Source: Ignavibacteriales bacterium
Lineage (GTDB): Bacteria > Bacteroidota > Ignavibacteria > Ignavibacteriales > Ignavibacteriaceae
Assembly: GCA_012517155.1 (NCBI GenBank)
Contig: JAAYVN010000083.1
Coordinates: forward strand, 1 to 40,641
Direction: 5' to 3'
Length of the DNA: 40,641 nt
Under the pieces are notes generated by a model, which was not told the DNA's origin, did no database searches, and saw only the letters and a program-made list of their open reading frames with translations. Of the stretch, positions 7,226 to 17,070 are shown in pieces. Both the position numbers and the translations under genes were made by a program. Positions within the stretch are counted from its first letter, which is position 1, and every line of letters starts with the position of its first letter.

Positions 7226-9184
7226 TTATTTCATTAAAATGACTTTTTTATTATACATTTCGCCTCTTACACTCATTAAAGCTATATAAACGCCAGGGGA
7301 AAGAGACTTTCCAGATTCATTTTTCCCGTCCCATTTAAACTGTAAAAGCCCGGGGAATAAATACCCTTTGTAGAGAGTTTTAACCCTCTCGCCCAGAACA
7401 TTAAAAAGCTCAAGAGAAGCATATCCCGAACCAAGAGAAGCAATTTCAAAAGTAGTGGCGCTTATACCCGGATTAAAAGGGTTCGGGTAGTTCTGAAGCA
7501 GATTAAATTCCTTACTTCCTTCAATGCGATTTCCCTCAATAGTTGTTTTTTCGTTATAGTACCGGTAAAAGGTATTTTCTGAAATCGGATCCCTAATAAC
7601 ATTATTCGAAGAGTCTCTGTAGGTAAAATAAAAAAAGAAGTTATTTCCGTAATCCTGTGCCGGAATCGAGAACGTAAATTTAGCAGAATCGCGTATGTAA
7701 GTGTTCTCGACTGTAAACTCATATCCAGAGATTGAGAAGAATAATTTAACAGAATCTTTGAGTGGAGCGAATATATACTTGTAAATATTGTTACGAAAAT
7801 CGATTTGTTTGACCACCGGAAAGGAGATTGCTTTTAGTGCAGAAGAAAGTCCGTATCCCCTTGAATTATTCGGAGATGTGGAGTTATCTCCCGTCGCCAG
7901 TAAGATTTGCCGAACTTCCGTATTACTAAGATATGGGTGAGCCGAAAGCAACAGCGCCGCAACTCCTGCTGCAACAGGAGCCGAGAAGGATGTACCTCCG
8001 TTATAGTAATAAGAATTAACCGTTGATGCCTGAGCGACATAAACATTTTCTCCAAGCGCAAGGATTTCCGGTTTTATTCTACCATCGCTTGTGGGACCCA
8101 GTGAGCTAAACCCGGATACTTTATTTTGATTATTAACGGATCCCACTGCAATTACATTAAAACCATCTGCCGGCGCGGTTATATACTTCCAAGGTTTATT
8201 CCCCTCGTTACCCGCTGAGTTAATCATCACTATTCCTTTGTTAAATGCAATTTCGGAGGCTTTCGTTACAATAGTTGTTTTTCCATTCATATCGGCATAA
8301 GTATAAGAACCTCCGGAGTCGAATTCATTATAACCCAGAGATGCAGAGATAACATCAACTCCCAAACTCTCCATCCACTCAAGGGCAGCAACAAAATTAT
8401 CCTCCTCAATGTGAAGTTCGCTTCTGACATCCTCTGTCTTTGCAAGAATAAAGGAAGAGTTAAAGGCAGCTCCGATTAACTTGCCAGGTTTGTAAGCACC
8501 AATTACAGAAAGTACCGCCGTACCGTGATCATGCTGACTTGCAACATCCCCCTGCTGATTTGAAGTGACCGAGTCTTTAAAAACGAAATCATATTCAGCA
8601 AGAACGGTAGAATTAATCAAAGATTCATGTCTTTTCCAATCAAATCCAGTATCCAAAAGACCAATACGAACATTTTTCCCTGTGATACCAATAGAGTGCA
8701 CAATAGGAATATCCGAAAGGAGCAATTGGCCTAAGGATTGACCATAATCCAAATCAAAGAGAGAAGAGTTATATTGTTTATAAAGCTGTGACAATACCTG
8801 AGTGTCCGGAAACTTCCCTTTTAACTTTTTTACGCGTTGTACTCTTTCCACAAAGGGGAATGCTGAAATACGGGTTATCTGCTCATCATCCAAGTATGCT
8901 GAAAATGCATTCAGCCAATGCAGTTTATTAATAATTGTGACTCCGGTCTCTTTAATCAGATTAATATAAATACTATTAACCGGAATATCTTCAAAAGTTA
9001 CCATTTCGCTGATACCAAGAGCTTTCCTGCGTCTTTCGATAGTCTGCTCCCCAAAATTGTCTAGAGTTTTTTGAAGAAGTCCGGGGGTTATAATTCCTTT
9101 ATCCTTAAAAAAAACAAAGTATTTTTCCTGAGGAAATGAAACCGCAACAAAAATAAAAAACAGTATTGGAATTTTATAGTTCAT
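7226..9184 (-). CDS. Secreted subtilisin-like S8 protease with T9SS sorting domain
   Basis: The 652-aa protein has a signal peptide (MNYKIPILFFIFVAVSFPQ), an N-terminal inhibitor-like prodomain (about 20-120), and an S8 catalytic domain. The triad is D178 (GLLDTG), H220 (QHDHGT) and S399 (GGTSFSAPVAAG), with the oxyanion Asn in NSAGNEG. A beta-rich linker leads to a C-terminal sorting domain of about 90 residues (NYPNPFNPG, then SPGVYIALM and KKVILMK). Family and domain together predict an exported protease anchored or released by T9SS. A GTG at 9193 is in frame, but ATG 9184 begins a better signal peptide. It follows lepB by 10 bases, and signal peptidase I would process its own neighbour's product. 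Confidence 0.92.
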   Translation of the reverse strand: MNYKIPILFFIFVAVSFPQEKYFVFFKDKGIITPGLLQKTLDNFGEQTIERRRKALGISEMVTFEDIPVNSIYINLIKETGVTIINKLHWLNAFSAYLDDEQITRISAFPFVERVQRVKKLKGKFPDTQVLSQLYKQYNSSLFDLDYGQSLGQLLLSDIPIVHSIGITGKNVRIGLLDTGFDWKRHESLINSTVLAEYDFVFKDSVTSNQQGDVASQHDHGTAVLSVIGAYKPGKLIGAAFNSSFILAKTEDVRSELHIEEDNFVAALEWMESLGVDVISASLGYNEFDSGGSYTYADMNGKTTIVTKASEIAFNKGIVMINSAGNEGNKPWKYITAPADGFNVIAVGSVNNQNKVSGFSSLGPTSDGRIKPEILALGENVYVAQASTVNSYYYNGGTSFSAPVAAGVAALLLSAHPYLSNTEVRQILLATGDNSTSPNNSRGYGLSSALKAISFPVVKQIDFRNNIYKYIFAPLKDSVKLFFSISGYEFTVENTYIRDSAKFTFSIPAQDYGNNFFFYFTYRDSSNNVIRDPISENTFYRYYNEKTTIEGNRIEGSKEFNLLQNYPNPFNPGISATTFEIASLGSGYASLELFNVLGERVKTLYKGYLFPGLLQFKWDGKNESGKSLSPGVYIALMSVRGEMYNKKVILMK

Positions 9185-9194
9185 TAAAGGCACA

Positions 9195-10103
9195 CTATTT
9201 TATTACTGACGGCATTCTGTCAAATCTGAATGAAGGGAAAAAGCCCGGTTCTTCATAAGCCGAGCCACTCTCAACAGAGAGATATATAAATTCAGCCCTG
9301 CCGATAATCAGATTTTCCGGAACCAAACCCCAGAAGCGGCTATCCATACTATTATCCCTGTTATCGCCCATTACAAAATAGTAATTTTGTTCAAAAACAT
9401 AATTATCTGTCCTTGTGTTATTTATTTTAATTCCGGCTTCCTCAACAATCACAGAGTTATCGCCTGTTTCCTTTTCAATAAGTTCCCGCCACTCTCCGAC
9501 ATTTTCAAAAGTCAGTTTAACTTTCATTCCTTCTTTTGGCACGATCAGCGGTCCGTAAAAGTCCTCATTCCAATCTTTTCCCCGAGGATAGATTCGTTCA
9601 TTTCCATTTCCAGGAATCCTGATTCTTGAACTGTTAAACTTAACATTTTGAGATTCTTCGAAAGATTCTCCGTTAACATAAACAACCTTATTCACAATTT
9701 TCACTGTATCCCCCGGGATGCCTATAACACGCTTAACATAGATTAAATTATTTTCCTCTTTCAAATCGACTTTCTTATAAGGATAATAGAAAACAACCAC
9801 ATCCCTTCTAACAGGAGAAAAAAATGGAATAAGTTTATAAGAAGGGAGGATCACTGAAGTTAAAGGAATCCTGTCAGGAGTTCGGATACCGAATACAAGT
9901 TTATTCACTATAATATAATCACCAATCAGAAGAGTATTTTCCATTGAGGAAGTTGGAACTTTAAACGCCTCCACAAAAAACATTTTTAACACAACGGCAA
10001 GGACAACAGCAATAAAGATAACTTTTAGATAGTATTTGAGCTTTTTAGTCCGTTTGTTATCATGTGATACTCCAGATAAAATTCCGGTCAGTTTTTTCCA
10101 CAT
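9195..10103 (-). CDS. lepB: Signal peptidase I
   Basis: Removes signal peptides from exported proteins at the inner membrane. Starting at ATG 10103 the protein has 302 residues, with one membrane helix (about 27-44). Catalytic Ser53 is in PTSSMENTLLIGDY, Lys124 is in YVKRVIGIPGD, and the signature GDNRDNSMDSRFWG is at 246-259. The segment between the Lys region and the last box (about 140-240) carries a large insert, as in many Bacteroidota LepB proteins. A longer in-frame reading to 10166 would overlap the end of lepA and adds no recognisable sequence. The chosen ATG lies 13 bases after the lepA stop. The lepA-lepB order is widely conserved in bacteria. Confidence 0.94.
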   Translation of the reverse strand: MWKKLTGILSGVSHDNKRTKKLKYYLKVIFIAVVLAVVLKMFFVEAFKVPTSSMENTLLIGDYIIVNKLVFGIRTPDRIPLTSVILPSYKLIPFFSPVRRDVVVFYYPYKKVDLKEENNLIYVKRVIGIPGDTVKIVNKVVYVNGESFEESQNVKFNSSRIRIPGNGNERIYPRGKDWNEDFYGPLIVPKEGMKVKLTFENVGEWRELIEKETGDNSVIVEEAGIKINNTRTDNYVFEQNYYFVMGDNRDNSMDSRFWGLVPENLIIGRAEFIYLSVESGSAYEEPGFFPSFRFDRMPSVIK

Positions 10104-10116
10104 GATCCCAGTCCGG

Positions 10117-11910
10117 TTAATCTTCAATCTGTAAAACTGCCAGGAATGCTTCCTGGGGGATTTCAACGTTACCCACTTGTTTCATTCTTTTTTTCCCTTC
10201 TTTTTGTTTTTCAAGAAGCTTTCTTTTTCGGGAGATATCACCTCCATAGCACTTTGCCAAAACATTTTTTCGAAGTGCTTTTACAACAGATTTTGAGATA
10301 ACTTTTGTCCCGATTGCTGCCTGGATGGATACCTCGAACATCTGCCTTGGAATCAGGTCTTTGAGTTTTGTACACATTTTTCTTCCCCAGTCGTAGGATT
10401 TTGTTCTGTGGGAAATCATAGACAAAGCATCTACGGGTTCACTGTTCAGCAGTATATCCAGTTTAACAAGGTCGGATTCTTTATATTCAATGAACTCGTA
10501 ATCGAGAGAAGCATAACCCCGAGTAGTTGATTTCAGTTTATCGTAGAAATCAAATATGATCTCAGAGAGGGGAAACTCATACTGTAAATCCGCACGGGTG
10601 GGATCGAGATATGTTGTATTAATATAAATTCCCCGCTTATCCATAGCGAGTTTCATTATATTACCGACATACTCAGCAGGAGTTACGATTTGTGCTTTAA
10701 CGTAGGGCTCTTCAATATAGTCAAGATCGCCGACATTAGGCATCATAGCCGGATTATCGACTATCACCTTCTCACCATTACGTTTATAAGCAATATACTC
10801 AACATTCGGAAGGGTTGTGATTATAGACTGTTTGAATTCGCGATAGAGGCGTTCCTGTACTATTTCCATATGCAACAAGCCCAGGAAACCGCATCTGAAT
10901 CCAAAGCCAAGCGCGGCAGAGGTTTCGGGTTCGTAAGAGAGGGCAGAATCATTTAATCTAAACTTTTCCAGAGCATCTCGTAAGTTTTCGAATTCCTCGG
11001 AATCAGTTGGATACAACCCGCTATAAACCATAGGCTTGACTTCCTTGTATCCATGAAGCGGTTCACCAGCCCCTCCTTTAACAAGGGTAATAGTATCTCC
11101 GACTTTTGTATCATGGACATCTTTTATTCCGGAAATCAGATAACCGACATTTCCGGCAGTAAGGGAGCCGGTTCTGATTTTTTTTAATCCAAGTATTCCA
11201 ATTTCTTCAGCTTCATATGTTTTATCATGCGCAAAAAACCGGAGTTTATCTTTTTCTTTAATAGATCCATTCACAATTCTGATGTAGGCAATTGCTCCCC
11301 GGTATGGATCAAATACCGAGTCAAATATCAATGCCTGAAGGGGTTTGTTTTCTTCTCCAACCGGGGGAGGGATTTTTTCAACAATTCTCTCAAGCAGTTC
11401 ATCAATTCCGATATTTGCTTTTGCACTTGCGAGGACAATATCCTCATCCTTACAGCCAATAAGATCAATAATCTGATGCTTAATACGGTCCACTTCGGCA
11501 GAGGGAAGATCTATTTTATTAACCACCGGGATAATTTCAAGTCCGGCTTCGATTGCCAGGTAAAGATTACTGATGGTTTGAGCTTCTACTCCCTGAGCAG
11601 CATCCACAACAAGCAGAGCCCCCTCACAAGCAGCGAGAGACCGGGAGACCTCATAAGAAAAGTCCACGTGACCAGGGGTATCAATTAGATTCAGAGTATA
11701 TAGATTATTATCCTTCGCTTTATAGCCCATTTGAATAGCGTGGGATTTAATGGTTATACCTCTTTCTCTTTCCAGATCCATATCGTCCAGAATTTGAGCT
11801 TTGGCCTCGCGTTTGGTTATAGCACCGGTTCTCTCGAGAAGCCTATCCGCCAGAGTTGATTTACCATGGTCAATGTGTGCAATAATGCAAAAATTTCTAA
11901 TTTTTTCCAT
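10117..11910 (-). CDS. lepA: Elongation factor 4 (LepA), translational GTPase
   Basis: A ribosome-associated GTPase that acts on stalled or mis-translocated ribosomes and affects ribosome assembly. The 597-aa length is normal. Visible are the G1 loop [15 protein letters not shown], switch regions with [22 protein letters not shown] (G3) and NKIDLPSA (G4). The LepA-specific C-terminal region includes [20 protein letters not shown]-type sequence, here [18 protein letters not shown]. It is the first gene of an operon with lepB, the S8 protease, an O-methyltransferase and a 143-aa protein, with gaps from -1 to 13 bases. A predicted promoter lies at 11932-11962. Confidence 0.98.
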   Translation of the reverse strand: MEKIRNFCIIAHIDHGKSTLADRLLERTGAITKREAKAQILDDMDLERERGITIKSHAIQMGYKAKDNNLYTLNLIDTPGHVDFSYEVSRSLAACEGALLVVDAAQGVEAQTISNLYLAIEAGLEIIPVVNKIDLPSAEVDRIKHQIIDLIGCKDEDIVLASAKANIGIDELLERIVEKIPPPVGEENKPLQALIFDSVFDPYRGAIAYIRIVNGSIKEKDKLRFFAHDKTYEAEEIGILGLKKIRTGSLTAGNVGYLISGIKDVHDTKVGDTITLVKGGAGEPLHGYKEVKPMVYSGLYPTDSEEFENLRDALEKFRLNDSALSYEPETSAALGFGFRCGFLGLLHMEIVQERLYREFKQSIITTLPNVEYIAYKRNGEKVIVDNPAMMPNVGDLDYIEEPYVKAQIVTPAEYVGNIMKLAMDKRGIYINTTYLDPTRADLQYEFPLSEIIFDFYDKLKSTTRGYASLDYEFIEYKESDLVKLDILLNSEPVDALSMISHRTKSYDWGRKMCTKLKDLIPRQMFEVSIQAAIGTKVISKSVVKALRKNVLAKCYGGDISRKRKLLEKQKEGKKRMKQVGNVEIPQEAFLAVLQIED

Positions 11911-11931
11911 AAAATCTAAAATAATGAAGTG

Positions 11932-11962
11932 TAAACTTACGGATTTCGCAGGGTATTTACAA
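11932..11962 (-). promoter_or_regulatory. Predicted -33/-7 promoter of the lepA operon
   Basis: Minus strand: TTG (11962-11960), a 20-base spacer, then TAAGTTTA (11939-11932), seven of eight bases of TAnnTTTG. The box ends 21 bases before the lepA ATG. Confidence 0.45.
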
Positions 11963-11987
11963 TTCAGTAAAAAAGCAAGAATTTGCT

Positions 11988-12017
11988 TTTGTTTTTAAAC
12001 ATTTTTTTGTAAGTTTC
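11988..12017 (+). promoter_or_regulatory. Possible promoter of the kelch-type cargo gene
   Basis: TTTG (11988-11991), an 18-base spacer and TAAGTTTC (12010-12017) resemble the -33/-7 pattern with one mismatch. It sits in the divergent gap between lepA and the cargo gene, 29 bases before ATG 12047. The region is very T-rich, so a chance match is possible. Confidence 0.3.
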
Positions 12018-12046
12018 TTTTATAATAAACAAATTTTAGGATGGCT

Positions 12047-13633
12047 ATGAAAAAAATAGTTTCCCTTTTGTATTTGTTGTTTTTCTCCTCTCTTATATTT
12101 GCCCAACTGGATGTAATTACGCAAGCCGAATTAGAAGAGCACGGTAAAGCTACTGAAATAAGACCACCAAATGAACTGCATACTGATAGCGCTCAGTGGG
12201 CTCCACTTCAACCAGCCTCCACCGCTTTCGGGAGAACAGTAAACGGTGTTGTTGGTGAGTACCTTTATATATTCTCAAGCCAAGGTGCTACAAGTCTGGC
12301 AATTGCGATGCATCTTCCAACAAGAACGTGGGTACAATCAACCCCACCAGGTTCTCCCGGGTATAATGCAGCATCTTGCGTTGCCAACGGAGAAATCTAC
12401 AAGCTTTCGGGTTCAGGTTCCGTAAATGTTTTTGAGAAATTCACACCCACATCAAACGGGCTAGGTACCTGGACAACACTAACCGCAGGACCCTCAAATA
12501 TCATGAATGCTCAAAATGCCATAGCATATGACGGGTCAAGATATATTTATGCGTATAACGCGGATTACAATACACCGACTTCCTCCTATCTTGCGAGATA
12601 TGAAATATCAGCTGGAACATGGGAATCTTTGACGGGATCACCTCACCCCAAAAGATACCCCGGAATGGTAGGAATAGATGGCAAGATATATATAATTGGC
12701 GGATTGGTACCCTCGGGAGTCGATCCGCAGGTGTGTCAGGTTTATGATCCCGCCACCAAAGGGTGGAGCACAATTGCACCAATACCTGAAGCAATTAACT
12801 TTGCAAAGTGGTCAACGACTACAGACGGAAGGTTTATCTATTTGCTTGGATCCGGCGGCGGTTATTCAACTTATCCGGCATCAACAAATATTTACTACTA
12901 CAATCCTCAAACGAATACCTGGGGAAATGATGGGAACACTCCTGCCGAAAGAGGACTTGCAGTAGGTATATTTCTTACCGGATTTAACAAGGTATTTTTC
13001 GGTGGCGGCAATTCAGGAGGATCAGGCACTAATTACCAGGTGGATTGCTGGGAAGGTGACAGCCATATTTTCATCCCTGTCGAGTTGACTTCATTTACAG
13101 CCTCAATTTCGGGCAGCAAAGTAGGATTATCGTGGACTACGGCTACCGAAAAGAATAATAATTATTTTGAGGTAGAGAGAAGCAGCGATAAAGTAAAGTT
13201 CACTTCAATAGGCAGAATATCAGGCAACGGAAATTCAGTAATATCGAGTTCCTATAACTTTACCGATAATACTCCACCAAGTGGTTTGCTATACTACAGA
13301 TTAAAACAAGTTGATTTTTCCGGAGGTTTTGAATACAGTAGTATTGTGGAAGTTAGTCTTGAAATTCCCGTTATATTTGCAGTTAAGCAGAATTACCCTA
13401 ATCCTTTCAATCCGTCAACAAAAATATCATTCAGTTTACCAATGGCGGAGAAGGTATCTATTAAAATCTTTGATGCATTGGGTAGGGAAGTTTCTGTTTT
13501 AGCAGATGATTATCACGAAGCCGGAAACTTCGAAATTCCTTTCATTGCTGCAGATCTGCCGAGCGGGATATATTTCTGCAAAATCGTTGCTGGTGAGCAT
13601 GCCAAAACCATCAAAATGGTTTTAATGAAGTAG
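12047..13633 (+). CDS. Secreted kelch-repeat protein with T9SS sorting domain
   Basis: The protein has about 528 residues and a signal peptide (MKKIVSLLYLLFFSSLIFAQ). A beta-propeller of kelch-like units follows (for example DGKIYIIGG, VYDPATKGWSTIAPIP, YYYNPQTNTWG, KVFFGGGNSGG). Next comes a fibronectin-like linker (VELTSFTASISGSKVGLSWT, then NNNYFEVERSSD), and the last 80 residues are a T9SS sorting domain (QNYPNPFNPSTK, LPSGIYFCKI, KTIKMVLMK). No catalytic residues are evident, so binding or surface adhesion is likely. ATG 12041 is in frame two codons earlier, but an AGGA at 12038-12041 is well spaced only for 12047. A strong hairpin terminator follows the stop. Confidence 0.88.
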   Translation: MKKIVSLLYLLFFSSLIFAQLDVITQAELEEHGKATEIRPPNELHTDSAQWAPLQPASTAFGRTVNGVVGEYLYIFSSQGATSLAIAMHLPTRTWVQSTPPGSPGYNAASCVANGEIYKLSGSGSVNVFEKFTPTSNGLGTWTTLTAGPSNIMNAQNAIAYDGSRYIYAYNADYNTPTSSYLARYEISAGTWESLTGSPHPKRYPGMVGIDGKIYIIGGLVPSGVDPQVCQVYDPATKGWSTIAPIPEAINFAKWSTTTDGRFIYLLGSGGGYSTYPASTNIYYYNPQTNTWGNDGNTPAERGLAVGIFLTGFNKVFFGGGNSGGSGTNYQVDCWEGDSHIFIPVELTSFTASISGSKVGLSWTTATEKNNNYFEVERSSDKVKFTSIGRISGNGNSVISSSYNFTDNTPPSGLLYYRLKQVDFSGGFEYSSIVEVSLEIPVIFAVKQNYPNPFNPSTKISFSLPMAEKVSIKIFDALGREVSVLADDYHEAGNFEIPFIAADLPSGIYFCKIVAGEHAKTIKMVLMK

Positions 13634-13655
13634 TTCTTTCTTGAAAAATTTGAAG

Positions 13656-13686
13656 CCGCGTTATTTAAAGAAAATAACGCGGTTTT
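13656..13686. terminator. Bidirectional intrinsic terminator
   Basis: A perfect 11-bp inverted repeat, CCGCGTTATTT (13656-13666) and AAATAACGCGG (13672-13682), with a 5-base loop, is followed by TTTT on the plus strand. It lies between the convergent stops of the kelch gene (13633) and the metallophosphatase gene (13692) and can serve both. Confidence 0.85.
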
Positions 13687-13691
13687 CCTAA

Positions 13692-14828
13692 TTACTTCTT
13701 TGCTTGAATTTCGAACTCATCCAGAAGACGAATTTCAAAGGATTCGGGTTCACTTTGTGTACCTTCCTTAACGGGCAGGCCATATGTTTTAACATAGAAC
13801 TTATCGCCGGTTACCTCAATTACAGAGTAGTGAAAAGCCCTGAGACCAACAAAGTCATTTGATTTCTGAGCATTTCCTTCCGGTCCATAGTTATAGCCAA
13901 GTAATTTGTAATAAGGCAAGGCTTCATCATATGTGAGTTCCTGTCCGGGACGTTTTTTTTCCGGATTATCGCCAAATTTGCTGTTGTGATAATATATAGG
14001 AGCACCGGCACTTCCGGTAATTATCTGATAAACCCCATCAACAGTTTGTCGCGAATAGAGGTGTTCGTGTCCGGCAAAGTAAGCCACCACATTGTACTTG
14101 ACTAAAAGACTCCACATACTTTGGCACTGGTTAAAAAACCATTGACGTGTAGAATCAAGTTCCCCACCGGTATAGTTCATTCCAATGAAAGGCAGAGCAT
14201 CGCGTAAATGTCCGCCGGTTGGGAAAAACATATCATGCCCTATCACAAAAATATGTTTAATTTCTTCAGACTCCCTCGCTTCCTTCAGCACATTTTCAAG
14301 CCAGTCGAGATGTTTGAAGTAATGCCAATCCCGTCTATCATCTGTAGTATCTTCAGGATCGCCATAATACCAGCGGTTTGTGTTAAGTACAACAAATCTG
14401 GTTTTATCATGATCGAAATAATATGTCGTTCCTTTTTCGTCATCAGGACCATTCATAAAAGTGTTAGGAAAAGATTTAACGAAATTTTTCTCGTCATCTC
14501 TATGCTGAATTTCATGGTTTCCGACTGTAACCCAGATTTTGGGGAAAAGCATATTGCTTTTGTAAACCGGCTCCATAACTTTCTTCCAATACTCAAGTTC
14601 CTTCACAGTCTTTTCAGGCACATATTTATTTCCGTCGACCATGTCACCGGGGAAGAAAAGAAACTTTACATCTGTATGCTTTAAGACAAGGTCCTTTGTG
14701 AGAGCGGAAAGAACCGGTTCATTTACTCCATTGTATCTTCCGCGGCTATCGGACATTACTGCGAATTTGAAGTTTTGTGCAGTAATGGCAGAAGTAAGAA
14801 CCAAAAACGTTAATAAGCGTAATAACAT
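13692..14828 (-). CDS. Secreted calcineurin-like metallophosphatase
   Basis: The 378-aa protein has a signal peptide (MLLRLLTFLVLTSAITAQ) and the full set of metallophosphoesterase motifs: SDSRGR near the mature N terminus, FFPGDMVDG, VTVGNHEIQH, VIGHDMFFPTGGH and YFAGHEHLYSRQ. This pattern resembles the purple-acid-phosphatase-like group of periplasmic phosphatases. The substrate (phosphomonoester or diester) cannot be deduced. It is the last gene of a minus-strand set, starting 12 bases after the M24 peptidase stop behind a good AAAGGA ribosome site. The shared terminator follows. Confidence 0.85.
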   Translation of the reverse strand: MLLRLLTFLVLTSAITAQNFKFAVMSDSRGRYNGVNEPVLSALTKDLVLKHTDVKFLFFPGDMVDGNKYVPEKTVKELEYWKKVMEPVYKSNMLFPKIWVTVGNHEIQHRDDEKNFVKSFPNTFMNGPDDEKGTTYYFDHDKTRFVVLNTNRWYYGDPEDTTDDRRDWHYFKHLDWLENVLKEARESEEIKHIFVIGHDMFFPTGGHLRDALPFIGMNYTGGELDSTRQWFFNQCQSMWSLLVKYNVVAYFAGHEHLYSRQTVDGVYQIITGSAGAPIYYHNSKFGDNPEKKRPGQELTYDEALPYYKLLGYNYGPEGNAQKSNDFVGLRAFHYSVIEVTGDKFYVKTYGLPVKEGTQSEPESFEIRLLDEFEIQAKK

Positions 14829-14840
14829 TGAATTTTTCCT

Positions 14841-16031
14841 TTATTTGATTAGTAGTAATTCGGTTTGTGGGAACGATATATATTCAGCTCCGTCAGGAGT
14901 TACGATTATCTCGTCCTCTATTGTGACTACGCCTTTACCTTCAACGTAAAGACGAGGTTCAATAGTAAAAATCTGCCCGATCTCAATTGGTTGGAAGGGG
15001 GTTTTTCCATATCGTTCCCATTGAGGATAGAATCCAACACCTCCGTCATGAGCGGCTTTGCCGACTTGATGTCCCAGGGCATGCTGATATTCAGCATAAC
15101 CATTTGCCACAATGTAACTTCTTGCCTCATTATCTACTTCCCACCCTTTTATGCCGGGTTTAACCTTTTCCTTTGCAAGACGAATTGCTTCTTTTAAGAC
15201 ATCAAAACCTTTTTGAACATCAGAGGGTGCAGAAGTTTCGCCATCGCGCAAAATGTACCAGGTTCTCTGAAGGTCGGAGCAATAACCATTAATTTTAACA
15301 CCAAAGTCCATATTCACAATATGCCCCTTTTCGATAATCCGGTCAGTTGGTCCCGAGTGAGCCCCTGCAGTCTCCGGGCCCGAATAGACAGCCGGACAAT
15401 GCTCTTCATCCCATGCCGGTTCAAAGCCTCTCTCTTTAATTTTTCCACTTATAAATGCTGCAACTTGTTTCTCGGTTTGCCCGGGTTTCATAAAAGCAGT
15501 TACTTCGTCGTAAATTTTCAGAGTTTCTTTTACTGCCTGTTTCATAATTGATATTTCGGTTTCAGACTTTCGTCCCCTAAGGGCTGCAATAATTTCTTCT
15601 GAGGAAACCAGTCTTGCCTTGAATTCAGTTTCCTTAACAATATCAAGCAATGTCAGATATAAGCCGTGTGTTAACCCGTCAGCCTGAGGAGAATCAACAG
15701 AATAGTTAATAGCAATCTTACCGGGATTATGTTTTATAAGATAGTCCAGCAGAGGTTCGCGAACTGATTTAAGATACCCGACAACATTTTTATAAGTACC
15801 CACAAGAGTCATGTGAGGAACTTCAAGTGAACCCACTATTGCTGTTGTATCTCCATTCTTATTTATGAGGAAAGCTGACTGCCAGGTGGCATTCGTGCCC
15901 ACTACGACATTCATTACCGGATCCGGAGTTACTGAAGTTTCCCTCACAAAAATCAGCCATAGATCAATCTCTTTTTCCTTTAATATTCCTGCTGCCTGAT
16001 CTATTTTTTCTTTTATTAGTTGTAATTTCAT
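14841..16031 (-). CDS. M24 family metallopeptidase (Xaa-Pro aminopeptidase type)
   Basis: The 396-aa protein has the pita-bread catalytic domain after a creatinase-like N-terminal domain (1-150). Metal ligands are D242 (NMDFGV), D253 (YCSDLQRTW), H321 (HALGHQVG), E358 (FTIEPRLY) and E372 (VVTIEDEI). This complete set predicts an active dimetal aminopeptidase that removes N-terminal residues before proline, although substrate preference in the family varies. There is no signal peptide, so it is probably cytoplasmic. Its ATG directly abuts the TAG stop of the upstream hydrolase with no gap. Together they look like a small peptide and ester degradation operon. Confidence 0.9.
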   Translation of the reverse strand: MKLQLIKEKIDQAAGILKEKEIDLWLIFVRETSVTPDPVMNVVVGTNATWQSAFLINKNGDTTAIVGSLEVPHMTLVGTYKNVVGYLKSVREPLLDYLIKHNPGKIAINYSVDSPQADGLTHGLYLTLLDIVKETEFKARLVSSEEIIAALRGRKSETEISIMKQAVKETLKIYDEVTAFMKPGQTEKQVAAFISGKIKERGFEPAWDEEHCPAVYSGPETAGAHSGPTDRIIEKGHIVNMDFGVKINGYCSDLQRTWYILRDGETSAPSDVQKGFDVLKEAIRLAKEKVKPGIKGWEVDNEARSYIVANGYAEYQHALGHQVGKAAHDGGVGFYPQWERYGKTPFQPIEIGQIFTIEPRLYVEGKGVVTIEDEIIVTPDGAEYISFPQTELLLIK

Positions 16032-16742
16032 CTATTTCCTTTCTGAAGAAACGTTTTTCCTTTGTTTGAAAAGCCATTCATAAAGATCATCCTTATGAAA
16101 TACCCTGGCTATGGTACTATGGTTGTGTTCTGGGGATATTGTAAAAAGTAATTGTCCGTGTCCATTGCATTTTTTTATTCTTTCCACTATATTCTCAGAG
16201 TTAAAAAGAGGTACGTCGTAGTCCTTTTTTCCATGTATAACCCATAAGTTCACTTGTGAGAGCCGGCATGGATCAACCTCATTTCCCCTGCCTGCTATTG
16301 CAACTGCTCCTGCTACAAGATGCGGATATGCTCCGGCAAAGCGGAAAGTCCCCGAGCCACCGAGACTCATTCCGACAACATATATGCGGTTTGAATCCGT
16401 CGGGTACTTTTCCTGAACATATTTAAGCACTGACAGCACTTTCTGAGGTTCCCAGTGGTTCCCCGAGCGAACCTGTGGCGCAACAACTATTGCCGGAAGG
16501 CTTCGCCCATTCTCAATGGCTTCGATAACTCCGTACCTTTTAACTCTATTGAGGTCGGTTCCGGAGAGACTTCGACCATGAAGAAAAATCAAAACCGGGG
16601 GATTATTACTTAAAACCGAATCGGGGGGAAGATATAACCAGAAGGGATATTCCGCCAATCCGGTCACCTTAGTAAGCTGTGCTTCAGAAAAGCCATTTAG
16701 TCCCAGAAATAGTACAATTATAAAAATGTTTAAATTTTTCAA
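16032..16742 (-). CDS. Secreted alpha/beta hydrolase (esterase/peptidase-like)
   Basis: The 236-aa protein has a signal peptide (MKNLNIFIIVLFLGLNGFSEA) and an alpha/beta hydrolase fold. The nucleophile elbow is VVGMSLGGSG with S126. The probable acid is D174 (IHGKKDYDVP) and the base is one of H206/H208 (PEHNHST). PPVLIFLHGRSLSG forms the oxyanion region. It resembles the secreted predicted-peptidase/phospholipase-carboxylesterase group. The start must be TTG 16742: an in-frame TAA lies five codons upstream with no ATG or GTG between, and the signal peptide begins right there. It is the first gene of the set that continues with the M24 peptidase and the metallophosphatase. Confidence 0.8.
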   Translation of the reverse strand: MKNLNIFIIVLFLGLNGFSEAQLTKVTGLAEYPFWLYLPPDSVLSNNPPVLIFLHGRSLSGTDLNRVKRYGVIEAIENGRSLPAIVVAPQVRSGNHWEPQKVLSVLKYVQEKYPTDSNRIYVVGMSLGGSGTFRFAGAYPHLVAGAVAIAGRGNEVDPCRLSQVNLWVIHGKKDYDVPLFNSENIVERIKKCNGHGQLLFTISPEHNHSTIARVFHKDDLYEWLFKQRKNVSSERK

Positions 16743-17070
16743 ATCTTCGCTGACTTAATTATAAAATCTAACATGGTTAAGAAATATAGCAAAATATCCC
16801 CTGAAATTAAAACCGGATATACTATGACGTTTCTCCAAATATAAATTTGCTGATAAGAAGAGGTACTTTATACCGACTTTAAGTGTAAAATGTCAGGTTT
16901 TATATACCTATTGTCATCCCTAAAATTCAAAGAACACAATGTTTTGCTAATGTAAGTACGGGTTGTGATTTTCAGATTTAACAGGAAAATAAGGTAAACC
17001 CCCCAATCTTTGCTTTTCTCGCAATAATTTAATAGTTTTGCAGGGATAAATATATAAAAAAGGAAGTATA
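16743..17070. other. Divergent intergenic region, no gene seen
   Basis: This 328-base AT-rich gap separates the alpha/beta hydrolase (-) from the small thiamine-binding-type protein (+). I see no RNA gene or coding region. A TATATTTG (minus strand, 16843-16836) matches a -7 box but has no partner at the right distance. A better promoter for the plus-strand pair is at 17009-17040. Confidence 0.6.
17009..17040 (+). promoter_or_regulatory. Predicted -33/-7 promoter of the YkoF-like/FG-GAP pair
   Basis: TTTG (17009-17012), a 20-base spacer and TAGTTTTG (17033-17040) match the Bacteroidota pattern exactly. Transcription would start near 17047. A clear AGGAAG ribosome site precedes the ATG at 17071. 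Confidence 0.6.
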
